Notes: generated by a model not told the origin, from the letters alone. Counted from the first letter of the stretch, positions 5,580-14,261 are shown. The stretch is 27,223 bases of DNA from a virus (IMGVR_UViG_3300042924_006720:1-27223); one strand, 5' to 3'. Numbers and translations: made by a program.

Positions 5580-6187
5580 CGGGCTATGAAGCATTCTGTT
5601 TATACACTTCTCTCAAACTACACTTTAATTCAGATTCTTACGATTACTTTAAGTATCACGGTAAAGTAAGCACAAGCATTGAAGCATTTGAGAATCGAAA
5701 AGATAAATGGCACTTTTACAAACTAAGTCGGAGATTCGCAAATGTTGATATATGCCGTGATTTTCTTGTTGCTAATTTGGTTCATAACCAGGATGTCTGG
5801 GTAGGGCATCTTCTTACCAATGAATCTGATGAGGAGTATCGTAAACGACAAAAGATTATTCAGTCTTTGACGTACACCTTTACGAATGAGATTGAATCAT
5901 TAATGAGTCATGGCAAGCCAAATGACTTGTTTATGTCGCACGATGGTGAATATCCAGAACTATTGATCAAGTTGCTACATGAGGAAATCTCACTTGAGAC
6001 TGTGTGCATACTGAACAAAGTGCTTGAGTTTCTACCATCGTGGGATCGAAAGATTGGTGACACGATTCATTATCCAAACGTCAGTAAAAAAATAAAGAAA
6101 TACACACCATTCATACCATTCGAGCCAACAAAATACAAACTCATACTCAAAAAGGAATACGATGCGAATACAAAAAATATATCTTGA
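5576..6187 (+). CDS. 59: gp59-like DNA helicase loader
   Basis: 203 residues, close to T4 gp59 (217). Shared features include an N-terminal YDYFKYHGKV segment, KDKWHFYKLSRRF, the highly typical VANLVHNQDVWVGHL (about 64-79), and a C-terminal helical half with LLHEEISLETVCILNKVL. gp59 binds forked DNA and gp32 and loads the gp41 helicase. The neighbour gp33 overlaps by ATGA, as in T4 where 33 and 59 are also adjacent. The 3' end overlaps the HAD gene by 26 bases in another frame. Confidence 0.88.
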   Translation: MTGYEAFCLYTSLKLHFNSDSYDYFKYHGKVSTSIEAFENRKDKWHFYKLSRRFANVDICRDFLVANLVHNQDVWVGHLLTNESDEEYRKRQKIIQSLTYTFTNEIESLMSHGKPNDLFMSHDGEYPELLIKLLHEEISLETVCILNKVLEFLPSWDRKIGDTIHYPNVSKKIKKYTPFIPFEPTKYKLILKKEYDANTKNIS

Positions 6188-6704
6188 TATGGATGGTGTT
6201 CTTTCTGATTTTGGTAAAAGATACAAAGAACTTTTTCAACAAAAAGCATCAAGCAGCCGTGAACGTGGTGAAAAACATGATGATAATTGGAATCGTTTTG
6301 TAGACGGCAAAAATTTTGAAACACTTGAATGGTATCCTGGTGGTAAAGAATTAATGAAGTACATTATCTCACTGGATATACCTGTAGAGATACTTTCTTC
6401 TTCTGGTGGTCGTATGCATCACGAAGAAGTAAAGCGGCAGAAAAAGGTTTGGTTGAAAAATTATAACATTGATTTTAAAGCCAATATCGTACCTGGTCGT
6501 CATTTGAAAGCAGACTACGCCAAATCCGACATTGTAATTATTGATGATACCCAAGATGTCATTGATGATTTTAATATGGCAGGTGGCATAGGCATTCTTC
6601 ACAAAGACACGGCGAAAACGATAAAAATCGTGCAATCTGTTCTTGACGACACATATATATCAGTATATAATGAATCACGTGGACAAGACGCACATACTTT
6701 TTAA
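6162..6704 (+). CDS. HAD-superfamily phosphatase, 5'-nucleotidase-like
   Basis: 180 residues. Motif I is LDMDGVLSDF (nucleophile D9, D11), motif II is ILSSSGG (about 77-83), and motif III is IVIIDDTQD (D128/D129). Together these define a HAD hydrolase; the small cap and motif I/III resemble 5'(3')-deoxyribonucleotidases, so a role in nucleotide pools is plausible, though the substrate is not visible. The start at 6162 lies 26 bases inside gp59 and has a plausible AAAAAGGA upstream (6149-6156). A promoter for gp32 lies in its 3' end. Confidence 0.8.
   Translation: MRIQKIYLDMDGVLSDFGKRYKELFQQKASSSRERGEKHDDNWNRFVDGKNFETLEWYPGGKELMKYIISLDIPVEILSSSGGRMHHEEVKRQKKVWLKNYNIDFKANIVPGRHLKADYAKSDIVIIDDTQDVIDDFNMAGGIGILHKDTAKTIKIVQSVLDDTYISVYNESRGQDAHTF
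6643..6671 (+). promoter_or_regulatory. Strong sigma70-type promoter upstream of gp32
   Basis: TTGACG (6643-6648), a 17-base A+T-rich spacer, and a perfect TATAAT (6666-6671). A start near 6678 gives a leader of about 53 bases before gp32. It lies within the last codons of the HAD gene, giving gp32 its own transcript as in T4. Confidence 0.6.
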
Positions 6705-6730
6705 TAAACTAACTTATACGAGGTAACAAT

Positions 6731-7588
6731 ATGGCAGATTTTTCTTCTCTCAAACGCAATCGCAATTCGTTCGACAAACTCACCAAAGCGATTGAATCAA
6801 TTAACACTCCAGCAGAAGGTTCTAAAGACGATGATCGTTTTTGGCAACCAGAAACAGACAAAGCTGGCAACGGTATGGCAGTGATTCGTTTTCTGCCAGC
6901 ACCAGCAGTAGATGGTGATGATGCACTTCCTTGGGTTCGTGTTTTCAATCACGGCTTTCAAGGTCCGGGTGGCTGGTATATCGAAAACTCTTTGACTACT
7001 TTGAATCAGAAAGACCCAGTATCAGAGTATAACTCTGTGTTGTGGAACTCTGGTATCGAAGCAAATAAAGAAATCGCACGTAAGCAGAAGCGCCGTCTTA
7101 CATACATTTCAAATGTGCTGATCGTTTCTGATCCTAAGAATCCAGAGAACGAAGGTCAAATCAAACTGTACAAGTTTGGTAAGAAAATTTTCGACAAACT
7201 GACTGAAGCAATGAATCCTCAGTTTGAAGATGAGAAAGCAATTAATCCATTTGACTTCTGGGATGGTGCTAATTTCAAAATCAAGATTCGTCAAGTTGAA
7301 GGTTATCGCAACTATGACAAGTCTGAGTTTGAATCTCCTTCAGCATTGTTTGATGGTGATGATGCTAAACTTGAAGCACTGTGGAAAAAAGAATATTCAC
7401 TCAAAGAGTTTCTTGATCCCAAAAACTTTAAGTCATATGATGTGTTGAAAGCAAAACTTGATAAGGTTCTTGGTCTTGATGGTACTGCACCAGTTTCTAA
7501 GACAAAGGCTGAAGAGTTTACACCACGTTCTTCACCAGACATTGAAGATGAAGAACTAGATTATTTCAAGTCTCTAGCAGAAGATTAA
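6731..7588 (+). CDS. 32: gp32-like single-stranded DNA-binding protein
   Basis: 285 residues, similar in length to T4 gp32 (301). The basic N-terminus (SLKRNRNS) corresponds to the cooperativity (LAST-type) motif; the core has VRVFNHGFQGPGGWYIE, SDPKNPENEGQIKLYKFGKKIFDKL and PFDFWDGANFKIKIRQVEGYRNYDKSEF; the C-terminus is acidic (IEDEELDYFKSLAED), the part that recruits partners such as gp59. There is no cysteine at all, so the T4 zinc site (one His, three Cys) is missing, as I recall for other marine T4-like phages. A CGAGGTAAC site precedes the start. The gene ends just before an intrinsic terminator. Confidence 0.95.
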   Translation: MADFSSLKRNRNSFDKLTKAIESINTPAEGSKDDDRFWQPETDKAGNGMAVIRFLPAPAVDGDDALPWVRVFNHGFQGPGGWYIENSLTTLNQKDPVSEYNSVLWNSGIEANKEIARKQKRRLTYISNVLIVSDPKNPENEGQIKLYKFGKKIFDKLTEAMNPQFEDEKAINPFDFWDGANFKIKIRQVEGYRNYDKSEFESPSALFDGDDAKLEALWKKEYSLKEFLDPKNFKSYDVLKAKLDKVLGLDGTAPVSKTKAEEFTPRSSPDIEDEELDYFKSLAED

Positions 7589-7608
7589 TCCTCCACTAAT
7601 CGACTGCG

Positions 7609-7634
7609 ACGGCACCTTCGGGTGCCGTTTTTTT
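7609..7634 (+). terminator. Intrinsic terminator after gp32
   Basis: ACGGCACC, TTCG tetraloop, GGTGCCGT, then seven T. It is 20 bases after the gp32 stop and ends the plus-strand block. The minus-strand gene's stop codon (7633-7635) falls in the T-run. On the minus strand no T-run follows the stem, so it acts in one direction only. Confidence 0.93.
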
Positions 7635-9351
7635 ATGTTGCGTGAAGAATTTTTTCTTCAGAGATAATTGTAGTGTTGTTTGTGATGCCTGCGTTTATAA
7701 CTTTCGGCTTTTGTGGTTTTGATTGTTGACGCTGTTCCATTGCAATTTCATTCGATGATTTTCCTATGTTAGCACCTTCAACGACTTTACCTGTTGCAAC
7801 GTCAATTGCATTTCCTAATTTATCGGGAACTTCTGCATCATCTGGCGTTGCTGGTGCGCCCGCTATAGTGACATGCCAATCTTCACCTTTGACATTACGA
7901 ATCAGACCGAACTTTTCTAACCAACCCTTTGACTTGTCTCTTGGCCCAGCAAGTTCGTTCAGACCAGCTGACCCTATACTATTAATATCAATACCCAAGC
8001 CTTTCATGTGAACACTACCAGCACCTTGCCCTAAAGGCGCCATTGGTTGTGCTACTTTACCGCTAGGCTTACCATTGTTCTTCGCTAAGTCAGCATCATA
8101 TAATTGTTTTTGTTTTTCATTTGAACGATAACCAGAAGTGATCGTCAGCATTTTGCCAGTTTCTTGTTTAAATGCTGATGCCATCAATTCAATACGGCGC
8201 TGAAACTCAGGGTTAAATTTTGAAGTATCTACGCCAGGATCTGCTTTCTTTGTAATGTTGTCTAAACTACCCGTTGGCTTAGTTAGTGGTTGTCCAGAAG
8301 GCACATCACTTGGGCTACCTTTAATTGGTGTTGCTAATGGTGCGCCAGAAGGTGCTGCTTCTTTTGGTGCAAATATTGATTTATCAGATACTCTTTTTGT
8401 TGGTGTTATTGCTGGCGGTGGAGTAGGTGCTTCTCTTACCGCACGACCTTCTGCTTTTTCTTGTTCATATTGTTTCTTGTTTTCAAGATATTCTTTAAGA
8501 GAAATGATTCTACCCTTGAGCAAAGAAATATCTTCATCAAGTGCTTTGATTGTTTCTACAGCATTGGCATAAGGATCTTCTTCAAGTGCTTTTCTTCTTT
8601 CTTCTTTGACACCTTTTGTTTCTACACCAAGTCCTTTGTCGAGTGAACGACCAAAAGACATGAGTTTTTCTTTTACCCAATCAGCAACACCACCAATAAA
8701 GTAACCTATACGTTCCGTTACTGGTTTAATAAAAGTACCGACACGTTCTAAAACTTTGGTAGCATCATCTTTTGTAATGAGTCCAAAAGAGAGAAACTCA
8801 ATGAATGTAGACATCTCATCTGTTATGATTTCTGCAAAATTGAACGATGAGAAAAATCCGGCGATTGAAGAATAGAGAGATTCTAATGCTGAACCTATAA
8901 CACCTTCAACACCACCATACATTTCTAAAACATCAAGTACCAAATCTTTGTTGAAGATGAAAACTGTAAACAAAAGAGTTGCCGCAGTAATTAGTGGCTT
9001 GAAGATTATCTCAAGCAATGATCTGCGTTTCTTTTCTTTCTTTTGCCTTTTTTCTTTTGGTTCTTTTAGTTTTACTTGTGTGAAACGATCTTTCAGTGGC
9101 GCAAGTTTACTCAACAGGCTCTCTTTTGCTGGCTTTTCACCAGTCTCATTTGTAAGAAATTTGCTAAAGCCTTTTGCTACCAACTTCAAGTCTCTTCCCA
9201 TTCTAGGAAGAAGCAACATGTTCTTAGCAATTATTTTGAGTGAAGCAACACCAAGCAAAGTATTTTTTCTCTGCTCTTCTTTTTCTTTATCCTGTTTTGA
9301 TAAACCAAACAGTTTGTTTGAAATCGATTTACCTAATATTTCTCTTATCAT
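7633..9351 (-). CDS. Large tail/virion protein with C-terminal M15 peptidase domain
   Basis: 572 residues. The N-terminal 110 residues are Lys-rich; a hydrophobic segment at about 114-133 (membrane or tail-core); a conserved SFGLITKDDATKV block (about 188-200) shared with its two neighbours; a coiled-coil-like stretch at 265-305; a Pro/Ala/Ser linker; then a VanY/M15 peptidase domain (about 375-500) with TSGYRS (R409), SVHMKGLGIDI (H448, D455) and EDWHV (H493), the zinc and catalytic residues of D-Ala-D-Ala carboxypeptidase or endopeptidase enzymes. The C-terminal ITNNTTI motif is also shared with its neighbours. Start overlaps the upstream stop by ATGA. Probably a virion murein peptidase. 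Confidence 0.82.
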   Translation of the reverse strand: MIREILGKSISNKLFGLSKQDKEKEEQRKNTLLGVASLKIIAKNMLLLPRMGRDLKLVAKGFSKFLTNETGEKPAKESLLSKLAPLKDRFTQVKLKEPKEKRQKKEKKRRSLLEIIFKPLITAATLLFTVFIFNKDLVLDVLEMYGGVEGVIGSALESLYSSIAGFFSSFNFAEIITDEMSTFIEFLSFGLITKDDATKVLERVGTFIKPVTERIGYFIGGVADWVKEKLMSFGRSLDKGLGVETKGVKEERRKALEEDPYANAVETIKALDEDISLLKGRIISLKEYLENKKQYEQEKAEGRAVREAPTPPPAITPTKRVSDKSIFAPKEAAPSGAPLATPIKGSPSDVPSGQPLTKPTGSLDNITKKADPGVDTSKFNPEFQRRIELMASAFKQETGKMLTITSGYRSNEKQKQLYDADLAKNNGKPSGKVAQPMAPLGQGAGSVHMKGLGIDINSIGSAGLNELAGPRDKSKGWLEKFGLIRNVKGEDWHVTIAGAPATPDDAEVPDKLGNAIDVATGKVVEGANIGKSSNEIAMEQRQQSKPQKPKVINAGITNNTTIISEEKILHAT

Positions 9352-11417
9352 GCTACTCTTGCTGTTGCTAATTCGTTAGAGTCACTCTTTCTTGGTGCTA
9401 TTGTACGGGTATCATATCCTTTTGTGTTGTTTATTTGTGAAACATTAATCACATCAACATCTTTTGGTTTTAGTTGCTCTCTTTGGCCTTGTGATACCTC
9501 TTTGCTTGTTGCTGACAATTCGACGCCACTAAAGTCGGACGAGTATTTGTCAACCTTTGCTAGAATCTCCGCACCAATACCTTTATCTAGGTTGAGAGAC
9601 TTACCACCAATTGCTTGTGTGATAGCACGATTGGCTTCTGATTGAGAAGTGAATGAATTGACTTTGCTGCCCGCTGCTTTAAGTATAAATTGTGCTGTTA
9701 CCTTTGCTGCTACAACAGGATCAAGTAATTGTGTTGGGTTACTTACTAAGTCTACACCAGCAAGCTTGCCATACAAAGCATAGTTGTTTTTACCTGTTAG
9801 TTGAATAAAACCACGACCGATGTATTTGAAACCATCACCTTCGGCGGTATTGCCCATACCTTTACCGATTGTAGTTTTACTTCCATATATGACTTCAGCG
9901 AACTTGTATGGATCTTTTTTGATTTCATGTAATTCAGCGTCAGAGAAATTTTTAACTCTGGTTGTAAACACCTGACGAATTCTATCGTTGCTTGTGTTCT
10001 TATATGCTAAGATATTTTCTTCAAAATTCTTAAAGCCCGTTTCTTTTTGTACGTTGGCTAATGTTGCAATGATCGCAAACTTGTTTGTTATACCAACGTT
10101 CTGTAATTCTTTAACGATAATTTTTACTAGTTCATCACGACCTGAGACCTTCGTTGGTGCTTCTGATGGTACTTTACCTGGCGCAGAAGGCTTTGGAGCA
10201 TGTGCTTCTTTTTTGGCTTGTTGCTCACGTTGAATCGCATCAGCCAACCCTTTTTCCGATGTACGTAACTCTTCTCTTTTCTCTTGAAGTTTTTTTGTTG
10301 TCTCTGATGGCTTACCCATTGACTGTTCTTCTAATACGGCAACTTCGTCAATTAGCCGATCACGTTCTTCCGTTTTCATTAGAATGATTTCACGGGCTTT
10401 AGCTAGATTCTCTGCTACTTGTTTTTGTCTCTCTGCTTCTGCTTTTGCCGCTTCTTCGGCTGCTTTCTGTTGATCTATGATTGCGCCAAGTTCTTTTTCA
10501 CTCAGAGGCTTTTCTTTGAGTGGATTCATCTCCATCATTTTGTCAATGGCATTATTTACAAACGTGAAGATGTAATCCGAAGTATCATTGATAAAGTTCG
10601 ATAATTTTTCGGGAAAGTTTTTTACAAAGTTTACAGTACCATCGATTACTTTTTTGGCTGTGTCTTTGTCAAACAAACCAAATGTAAGTGAATCAACAAC
10701 TCCAGCAATACCTGCTTTAATTGTTTCATACAGACTGCCAGTAGACTGCCATGTATCCCATGCGTCGGTCAGACCATCCCATAAAGTCAAAATGATTAGT
10801 GCGATCCAACCTATCGGTCCTGCTGCTGCCGCAATGCCTCTAAATGCTACTTTGACAGCCGACTTCTCAGCCATCTTAGCCATTTTCTTTTCGAGTTTAC
10901 CTTTGAGTTTGTCTACCATTGGTCGTAGATACTTCTCAAAGGCTTCTTCAAAATACTTTAAAGTATTTTTAGCAAAGTCTTTAACTTTGCCTACAAGTTG
11001 CTTGGCAAGTTTCTTTATTTTTTCAAATAATTTTAAAAGTTTTTCTTTTAGTTTTTTTACTTGGTCTTTGGCAAACGTTTTGAATTTTTTGAACAACTTG
11101 CCACTAGAAGAATTCTCATCGTCTTCAGATGGCGTATTCTTTTTTACAAATTCGTCTTGAAGAACTTTGAACTTTCTTTCACGTTCATCGTCTTTGAGAA
11201 AATGCATGTCTGGATTTTCTGATGCTTTGCCACCATAAATCTCTACAAGTTTTATGATGTTCTGACGGATGATGTTCAAATCTCTGGCAATTCGTGAGAC
11301 TGCCATAAAATTCAAAGAAGCTTTTGAAAGTTTTTTGACGGTGGGTGAAGTTCTTTTAGTAGAAGTTTTATTTAAAACTTTCTTACTTATTGTTAGCCCA
11401 AGTTTTTCGGATAACAT
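9348..11417 (-). CDS. Large tail/virion protein with C-terminal GH19-like domain
   Basis: 689 residues. Residues about 35-60 (ARDLNIIRQNIIKLVEI) and 240-262 (SLTFGLFDKDTAKKVIDG) match its paralogues. The region 105-185 is Lys-rich amphipathic helix and 195-212 is hydrophobic; 310-400 is a long coiled coil. The C-terminal 425-640 is a GH19 chitinase/endolysin domain: ATLANVQKETGF (E459 putative acid), GNTAEGDG (522-529), GRGFIQLTGKNNY (534-546). It probably cleaves the glycan of peptidoglycan during entry. The tail ends with an INNTKGYDT segment like the NNT motifs of its sisters. Starts one base after the upstream stop. Confidence 0.82.
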   Translation of the reverse strand: MLSEKLGLTISKKVLNKTSTKRTSPTVKKLSKASLNFMAVSRIARDLNIIRQNIIKLVEIYGGKASENPDMHFLKDDERERKFKVLQDEFVKKNTPSEDDENSSSGKLFKKFKTFAKDQVKKLKEKLLKLFEKIKKLAKQLVGKVKDFAKNTLKYFEEAFEKYLRPMVDKLKGKLEKKMAKMAEKSAVKVAFRGIAAAAGPIGWIALIILTLWDGLTDAWDTWQSTGSLYETIKAGIAGVVDSLTFGLFDKDTAKKVIDGTVNFVKNFPEKLSNFINDTSDYIFTFVNNAIDKMMEMNPLKEKPLSEKELGAIIDQQKAAEEAAKAEAERQKQVAENLAKAREIILMKTEERDRLIDEVAVLEEQSMGKPSETTKKLQEKREELRTSEKGLADAIQREQQAKKEAHAPKPSAPGKVPSEAPTKVSGRDELVKIIVKELQNVGITNKFAIIATLANVQKETGFKNFEENILAYKNTSNDRIRQVFTTRVKNFSDAELHEIKKDPYKFAEVIYGSKTTIGKGMGNTAEGDGFKYIGRGFIQLTGKNNYALYGKLAGVDLVSNPTQLLDPVVAAKVTAQFILKAAGSKVNSFTSQSEANRAITQAIGGKSLNLDKGIGAEILAKVDKYSSDFSGVELSATSKEVSQGQREQLKPKDVDVINVSQINNTKGYDTRTIAPRKSDSNELATARVA

Positions 11418-11418
11418 T

Positions 11419-13329
11419 TTATGTCGTTAGATAGTTTTTCATAAAACTTGAATTATATGGATCAGCAACACTTTCTGTAGATGGTGCTTTTTGACCAGAA
11501 GTATTGTTTGTCATTGGCGCATTGACTATAGTTCCAGCATCAGCCGCAGCATCCATTCTTTGACCTTCTGCGACCATTGATGAATTAGTTGATAATGCCG
11601 AACCAGAAGGTGCAGACATTGCTGGTGTGGGCATGGGTGATGAAGGTGCTGCAGCACCAGAACTTATTGTACCACCTGTTGCCGCAGATGCATCACCAAC
11701 ACTAGTACCACCAATAGCCGGTGTAACTGATGCAGGCGATGCTTTCACACCTTTTGCCATCTGTAAAATTTTGGTGGGCTCACCACCAACGGCAATAACT
11801 TTACGACGAACTTCTTCTTCCGTTATCGCTTTGCCGGTCGCTTGATCTGTGTAGCCAGTTGACGAAGATGGATCAACGTTGATGCCAACCTTAGAACTTA
11901 GAAAACCTTTTGCAGCATCTTGACTCTTTTCCGCATTAAGAGGACTGTATGGATCAGGAGTAGGTGACTTGCTTACCGTTTCAGCAAGTGCTTGCTGTGA
12001 TACTTTTTGTTTTTCTTTTGACTTGTCTTCTAATCTTTCTTTTGCTGCTTTGTCATAAAACACACCTTCACCAGAATCAAGTTTTGTTTGCATTCCCTTG
12101 AGTGAAGTTGTTGCAGAAGATGTATATGCTTCGGGGGTGGCACTACCCGAATCTTTTTTAAATGGGTAATAAGGTTTAGTGTCTTGCAATACACTACCTT
12201 TATATCCCACACCAGCAATTGTAAAATCGTATGAAGTAAATTTACTGAAGGGTATTGCTGGTATTCCAACATTGTTTTTTAACCATGTAACAACTTTATC
12301 AAACATCTCTGTGATACCAAGCAACAGTGGCATCATCATTTTTAATGCTGAGTCCATGCCTTGACGAAGTTCTTTTTCACCAAACAAACCAAATGTGATG
12401 AACTTTAAGAATCCACCAAGTGCAGCAACGAGTGTGTCTACGATGCTGCCACTTTCTTTCCAAACTTTGATGCCATCAAGAATGCCGTTGATCAGACCAC
12501 CAATCAACATAGCGGGTACAAATATTTTACTCAGTATCGCAAGTATTGAGCCACCACTAAACAATGAAGCAAAGCCACCAACAATACCAGTAATCAGACC
12601 ACCAATTAACTTCACAGGATTAAGCATACTCAACAGACCACCAATGCCACCTTCTTCTTTTGGTGCTGCTTCTCTGCCACCCCTCTCTGTTGCTGGTGTT
12701 GCTGCTTTACTTTTTGCTCTTGCTGCTTCTAGTTCTGCTTCACGTTGATCTTCAGATTTAAAAAACTTATCTGCTTTAGTCGCAGCAGTTTCACCTTTGA
12801 TCTTTACGAGTTTAGATATGTTTTGACGAAGCACATTGACATCTCTTGCTATGCCAGGAAAAGCAAGAGATTGTTTAGCAATTAAATCAAGAAAAGGAAG
12901 CACATTAGAACCAACTGTCGATTCATTTTGTTCTGAACCAGAATCCGAAGTTTCTTTTTTAGATGTGTCAGTCGTTGAATAACTTCTTTTTTGTTTAGTT
13001 GGTTTTGTAGTTTTAGATTTAGTTTTTGTGGGACTTGTTTGTTTTTTTTCTTTGCTATCTTGAAATACTAATGGTTCATTAGTTTTTTTTCTTTTTTTCT
13101 CAAGTTCTCTTTCCTCAGCCATTTTTGCAATCCATTTTTGCAAAAAGCTTACTTCTGATTTAGGCTTTTTTGAGTCTAATTCAAAATCTTTTTTATTAAA
13201 TTTAAATTCTTTAATTCTTTTAATCGCATCAGATATCTTGCCACCTTTTTTAGATAAATTAACTTTTTCTAATAAAGCGGCAAGTTGACTCGAAGTCATT
13301 TTAGGCAAATCTAATTTTGGTATGTTCAT
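11419..13329 (-). CDS. Large tail/virion structural protein, first of three paralogues
   Basis: 636 residues. A Lys-rich N-terminal 130 residues precedes ARDVNVLRQNISKLVKI (about 161-177), hydrophobic stretches at 230-285 (GGLITGIVGGFASLF; ILSKIFVPAMLIGGLI), the GSIVDTLVAAL...ITFGLFGEKELRQGM block (295-325), then a long low-complexity Ala/Ser/Pro/Thr half with a VNAPMTNNT motif near the end. No enzymatic domain was seen. The start is fixed by AGAAGG and a TAATG overlap with the frameshift ORF. Placement after hub genes suggests a tape-measure-like or hub-internal protein, but I cannot name a T4 homologue. Confidence 0.7.
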   Translation of the reverse strand: MNIPKLDLPKMTSSQLAALLEKVNLSKKGGKISDAIKRIKEFKFNKKDFELDSKKPKSEVSFLQKWIAKMAEERELEKKRKKTNEPLVFQDSKEKKQTSPTKTKSKTTKPTKQKRSYSTTDTSKKETSDSGSEQNESTVGSNVLPFLDLIAKQSLAFPGIARDVNVLRQNISKLVKIKGETAATKADKFFKSEDQREAELEAARAKSKAATPATERGGREAAPKEEGGIGGLLSMLNPVKLIGGLITGIVGGFASLFSGGSILAILSKIFVPAMLIGGLINGILDGIKVWKESGSIVDTLVAALGGFLKFITFGLFGEKELRQGMDSALKMMMPLLLGITEMFDKVVTWLKNNVGIPAIPFSKFTSYDFTIAGVGYKGSVLQDTKPYYPFKKDSGSATPEAYTSSATTSLKGMQTKLDSGEGVFYDKAAKERLEDKSKEKQKVSQQALAETVSKSPTPDPYSPLNAEKSQDAAKGFLSSKVGINVDPSSSTGYTDQATGKAITEEEVRRKVIAVGGEPTKILQMAKGVKASPASVTPAIGGTSVGDASAATGGTISSGAAAPSSPMPTPAMSAPSGSALSTNSSMVAEGQRMDAAADAGTIVNAPMTNNTSGQKAPSTESVADPYNSSFMKNYLTT

Positions 13330-13526
13330 TACCTTCTACTCTGTTTTTGTGCGTTGATACGTTCTTTTTCTTCTTCCAAATACTGCATCAAAAGACCCAA
13401 GTAAATGGTTCTTTCCCAAGGTAACATTTCTTCAAGTTCAGTCAAACTATACTTGTGATGCTGAATCAATGCAAAGTTTGTCTGATAATAATTACTCAGT
13501 GTGTCATAACGAAAAATTAGGCGAAA
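13329..13526 (-). CDS. Frameshift extension of gp26 (tail-chaperone-like short ORF)
   Basis: An open frame in the -1 register to gp26, opening after a TAA at 13544-13542 and ending TAA 13331-13329, overlapping the next start (TAATG). It has no ATG in the first half and no ribosome site. The 65 codons after the slip site encode a conserved-looking helical peptide with NFALIQHHKYSLTELEEMLPWERTIYLGLL. At 13532-13526 gp26 contains A AAT TTT and, overlapping, T TTT TTC, both canonical X XXY YYZ slippery heptamers. A fusion of about 306 residues (241 + 65) would result. Similar short proteins follow gp26 in marine T4-like phages as I recall. A TTG start (GCA TTG ATT) is the alternative. Confidence 0.65.
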   Translation of the reverse strand, partial: FRLIFRYDTLSNYYQTNFALIQHHKYSLTELEEMLPWERTIYLGLLMQYLEEEKERINAQKQSRR

Positions 13527-14248
13527 AAATTTTGTAGGCCCTTAATCTCAATGTCTTCTTCGTAACCACATTTACCACATTTGAAGTGAACATCTTTCTT
13601 CAGTTCTGGCATCGTATCAAAAAACAATTTAATCTTTTCTAAGTCTTTTTGAGACATTGAGTCTACGAATTCTACCAACTCTTCATGTGAAGAATCTTTG
13701 GCATAATATACTTGTTCTTTATCGTACAGATATTCAATACAATCAATTAACACATTTACCAGAATATCGTTTTCATTCATGCTTTCGTACTTTTGAATCA
13801 TCTCAAAAGTGGGATACTTTAGACAAATGCCAATTTGATCATTTAACATAAACTTGTTGTTGTGATTCGCATGAACTGTTGGTTCAATTTCAAGCAGATT
13901 CAGTTTGAAATCTACTGAACCACTACAAGTGGCATCTTCACCTTTATCGTTCTTAATAACATTGTTACACTTATACTTCAAGTCAACAACTTCTTCTACC
14001 GATCTTGCACGAAGGTGCATAAACAAATATTCAAGATCAAATGTTGGTAAAGAATCAATATCAATTTCATCCAATACACAATTCTTTAGAACTCTACGAA
14101 TTGTTCCAATCACATCTTTCGTATCTTCTGATTCTGCTGCCATTAAAAACAATTTTTGTTCTTTGACCAGAAATGGTCTAATTCGAACACTCTGTCCATT
14201 TGAAATCAATTTAATCGTATAAATTGGTACGTCAAGTTTTGGTAACAT
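13517..14248 (-). CDS. 26: gp26-like baseplate hub protein
   Basis: 243 residues. MLPKLDVPIYTIKLISNGQSVRIRPFLVKEQKLFLMA is the typical start of T4-like gp26 hub proteins, and LEYLFMHLRARSVEEVVDLKYKC follows. Two cysteine groups (C...C at YKCNNV/ATCSGS, and FKCGKCGY near residues 226-233) form a probable zinc site. It is longer than T4 gp26 (208). GAGAGGAAATT precedes the start. The last codons carry the slippery sequence for the proposed -1 frameshift. In T4, gp26 takes part in assembly of the central hub. Confidence 0.8.
   Translation of the reverse strand: MLPKLDVPIYTIKLISNGQSVRIRPFLVKEQKLFLMAAESEDTKDVIGTIRRVLKNCVLDEIDIDSLPTFDLEYLFMHLRARSVEEVVDLKYKCNNVIKNDKGEDATCSGSVDFKLNLLEIEPTVHANHNNKFMLNDQIGICLKYPTFEMIQKYESMNENDILVNVLIDCIEYLYDKEQVYYAKDSSHEELVEFVDSMSQKDLEKIKLFFDTMPELKKDVHFKCGKCGYEEDIEIKGLQNFFA
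13526..13532 (-). promoter_or_regulatory. Slippery heptamer for -1 ribosomal frameshift (AAATTTT)
   Basis: Read on the minus strand in the gp26 frame, A-AAT-TTT allows both tRNAs to re-pair at AAA-TTT; the following T-TTT-TTC offers a second site three bases on. It lies three codons before the gp26 stop and inside the short 25-base overlap of the two frames. No stable stimulatory stem was seen at the usual 5-9 base distance. Confidence 0.6.
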
Positions 14249-14261
14249 AATTTCCTCTCAA

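Noticed and set aside
7766-11160. Several plus-strand frames of 60-190 codons
   Set aside because: They are antisense to the three large tail genes, whose domains, catalytic residues and tight stop/start overlaps show the minus strand is coding.
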